A stretch of DNA of 5,141 bases from Candidatus Pacearchaeota archaeon (GTDB taxonomy: Archaea; Nanobdellota; Nanobdellia; Pacearchaeales; GW2011-AR1): positions 1 through 5,141 of the forward strand of contig JAGVXJ010000047.1 of the NCBI GenBank assembly GCA_018303895.1, given 5' to 3'. A program made the position numbers and the translations under genes. Within the stretch, counting starts at the first letter, position 1, and each line of letters starts with the position of its first letter. The notes under the pieces are model-generated. The model was not told where the DNA came from. It did no database searches and saw nothing but the letters and a program-made list of their open reading frames with translations. Positions 4,040-5,141 of the stretch are shown here, in pieces.

Positions 4040-5098
4040 ATGAAAGTTTTGCAAACAAAAGAAATAATTCCTGCGAAATTAGACTTAAAAGACAAGAAAA
4101 TACTTTATCTTCTTAGTAAAAATGCGAGAAATTCTTATGGAAGAATAGCTAAGGAAGTAGGATTATCTAGCGATGCGGTTGCATATAGAATAAAAAGTTA
4201 CGAAAAAGGCAGTTTAATAACTGGCTATGGGGTTTCAGTAGATATTTCAAAGTTTAATTATAATGTTTATCATCTTTTTGTAAGATTAAACAATCCAAAA
4301 CCTGTAGTTGAGAATATATTTTCAGAAAAACTTAAAATGCTTTCGTTTACGAGGGCGGTTATAAAACTGAATGGTTCATTTGATTTTGAAATTGCTTTCA
4401 TTGCAAAAAATATCCTTGATTTAGAAAGTAAACTTTCAGAAATTTTTGAAATTTCACAAAATCAAATAAAATCTTATGAACTTCTTATTATAACAAAAAA
4501 CTACCTTGAAAAAACTTTTCCGATAAGTTTTTTCCCAGATGGATTTTATGTAAAGGAAAATAAAAAAATAAATTTTTCAAAAAATTTAGTAAAAAAAGAT
4601 TTTCAGATTCTAAAGATTATAAGCAAAGATTCGTCCTGTTCTCTCGTCGATATTGCTTCAAAAATAAAACTTTCGGCAGATATAGTCAGGTATCGCCTTG
4701 ATAATTTGACAAAGTCCTTGAATCTATCCTTTTTTCCAATTATAAATTATGACTCAATAGGTTACAATATTCATATCATTCTTTTGAATATAAAAAATTT
4801 TAATCCTGCAAATGAAAAAAAATTAAATCTATTTCTTCAAACAGATAAGAATATTTTGTGGGTAGTAAAAACAATCGGAAAATATAATCTGCTTTTATAT
4901 ACTTGCACAAAAGAAGAAAAAGAGGTTCAGAAAACTTTAAAACAATTAAGAAGTATGTTTCCAGAGGAGATTTCAGATTATGAATATCTTTTTGCCGAAG
5001 AAGAAATCAAGTACACTTATCTTCCTGAATGTATTTTTAAAGAAATGAAACTCCCAACCACAGCAAGCTGTGGGGTATCAAAATTCATGAAGAGTTAG
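4040..5098 (+). CDS. Tandem Lrp/AsnC-family transcriptional regulator
   Basis: This 352-residue protein contains two Lrp/AsnC units in a row, about twice the usual length. The first winged helix-turn-helix spans about 14-63 (LDLKDKKILYLLSKNARNS, then IAKEVGLSSDAVAYRIKSYEK), followed by an alpha/beta RAM-like domain to about 155. The second helix-turn-helix is at about 183-228 (IASKIKLSADIVRYRLDNL), and its RAM-like domain runs to about 325, including VVKTIGKYNLLLYT. Such double proteins are, to my knowledge, common in DPANN archaea and are annotated as DNA-binding regulators; ligand and targets are unknown. The divergent position makes the radical SAM operon a likely target. The fold is shared with siroheme decarboxylases AhbA/AhbB, but their His/Trp-rich active-site signatures are not seen. 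The final residues, about 338-352, are encoded by a palindrome and its flank, so this tail may be an acquired extension. The start at 4040 is set by the TATA box. Confidence 0.85.
   Translation: MKVLQTKEIIPAKLDLKDKKILYLLSKNARNSYGRIAKEVGLSSDAVAYRIKSYEKGSLITGYGVSVDISKFNYNVYHLFVRLNNPKPVVENIFSEKLKMLSFTRAVIKLNGSFDFEIAFIAKNILDLESKLSEIFEISQNQIKSYELLIITKNYLEKTFPISFFPDGFYVKENKKINFSKNLVKKDFQILKIISKDSSCSLVDIASKIKLSADIVRYRLDNLTKSLNLSFFPIINYDSIGYNIHIILLNIKNFNPANEKKLNLFLQTDKNILWVVKTIGKYNLLLYTCTKEEKEVQKTLKQLRSMFPEEISDYEYLFAEEEIKYTYLPECIFKEMKLPTTASCGVSKFMKS
5058..5073. repeat. Perfect 7-bp palindromic hairpin at the 3' end of the regulator gene
   Basis: CCACAGC and GCTGTGG are separated by only AA; as RNA or single-stranded DNA it would form a 6-bp stem with a CAAG loop. 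The right side continues as GGGGTATCAA, while the left side (CTCCCAA) no longer matches, as if a longer CCCCACAGC arm had decayed. It is G+C-rich against the surroundings. The shape and flank recall the terminal hairpins of IS200/IS605-type elements or REP-like repeats, but no transposase is present here. Confidence 0.6.
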
Positions 5099-5141
5099 TT
5101 GAGTAATATTTCTTCCTTGATTCAAAACATATTCTTTAACT

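Noticed and set aside
1300..4040. RiPP precursor peptide for the radical SAM enzymes
   Set aside because: No short frame with a start and ribosome site was found beside the operon; the genes overlap and the divergent region is only 92 bp of promoter.
2862..5098. Heme pathway reading: tandem Lrp-like protein as fused siroheme decarboxylase AhbA/AhbB with AhbC/AhbD radical SAM enzymes
   Set aside because: The gene set is suggestive, but the Lrp-like protein lacks the decarboxylase His/Trp signatures and has two normal helix-turn-helix regions. The radical SAM proteins do not show a clear AhbC/AhbD pattern, and no other heme gene is present.
5078..5140. Possible C-terminal end of a convergent minus-strand gene entering from the right edge
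   Set aside because: A frame of 20 sense codons is open to a TGA at 5078-5080, but it is too short to tell from chance and overlaps the regulator gene.

Overview
The window is strongly AT-rich and looks archaeal, most likely from a DPANN-type genome (Woesearchaeota, Pacearchaeota or relatives; this placement is inference). The reasons are a tRNA-Trp gene with a short intron at the archaeal position 37/38 and no encoded CCA, archaeal TATA boxes that put transcription starts on or beside the start codon, an AGGAG ribosome-binding site at one internal operon gene, and a double Lrp/AsnC-type protein of a kind I associate with these archaea.

Layout. Bases 8-994 (+) encode a compact FAD/NAD(P)H-dependent oxidoreductase of the NDH-2/AIFM2-like family. 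Bases 995-1156 carry no credible gene. They hold repeats: a 21-bp copy of the 3' end of the neighbouring tRNA gene, two copies of an 18-bp repeat related to the tRNA intron region, a 10-bp inverted repeat and a nested hairpin. Bases 1157-1248 (-) are tRNA-Trp(CCA) with a 21-nt intron. Bases 1296-3947 (-) are a tight three-gene operon, in transcription order: a radical SAM/SPASM protein (3947-2862), a second radical SAM protein with a SPASM-like C-terminus (2875-1865) and a thymidylate-kinase-like P-loop kinase (1868-1296). The genes overlap by 14 and 4 nt. A 92-bp divergent promoter region (3948-4039) separates this operon from a tandem Lrp/AsnC regulator (4040-5098, +). The last codons of that regulator run through a perfect palindrome that resembles a mobile-repeat hairpin.

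How the genes may work together. The overlaps imply coupled expression of the two radical SAM enzymes and the kinase, and the divergent Lrp-type protein is the natural candidate regulator. The shared substrate is unknown. No precursor-peptide gene is visible, and the heme-pathway reading (AhbA/B plus AhbC/D) is not supported by the motifs. The first radical SAM protein departs from the SPASM pattern at two cluster-ligand positions. Together with the unplaced operon, this is the most interesting protein-level feature. The most interesting DNA-level features are the duplicated tRNA 3' end and the terminal palindrome.
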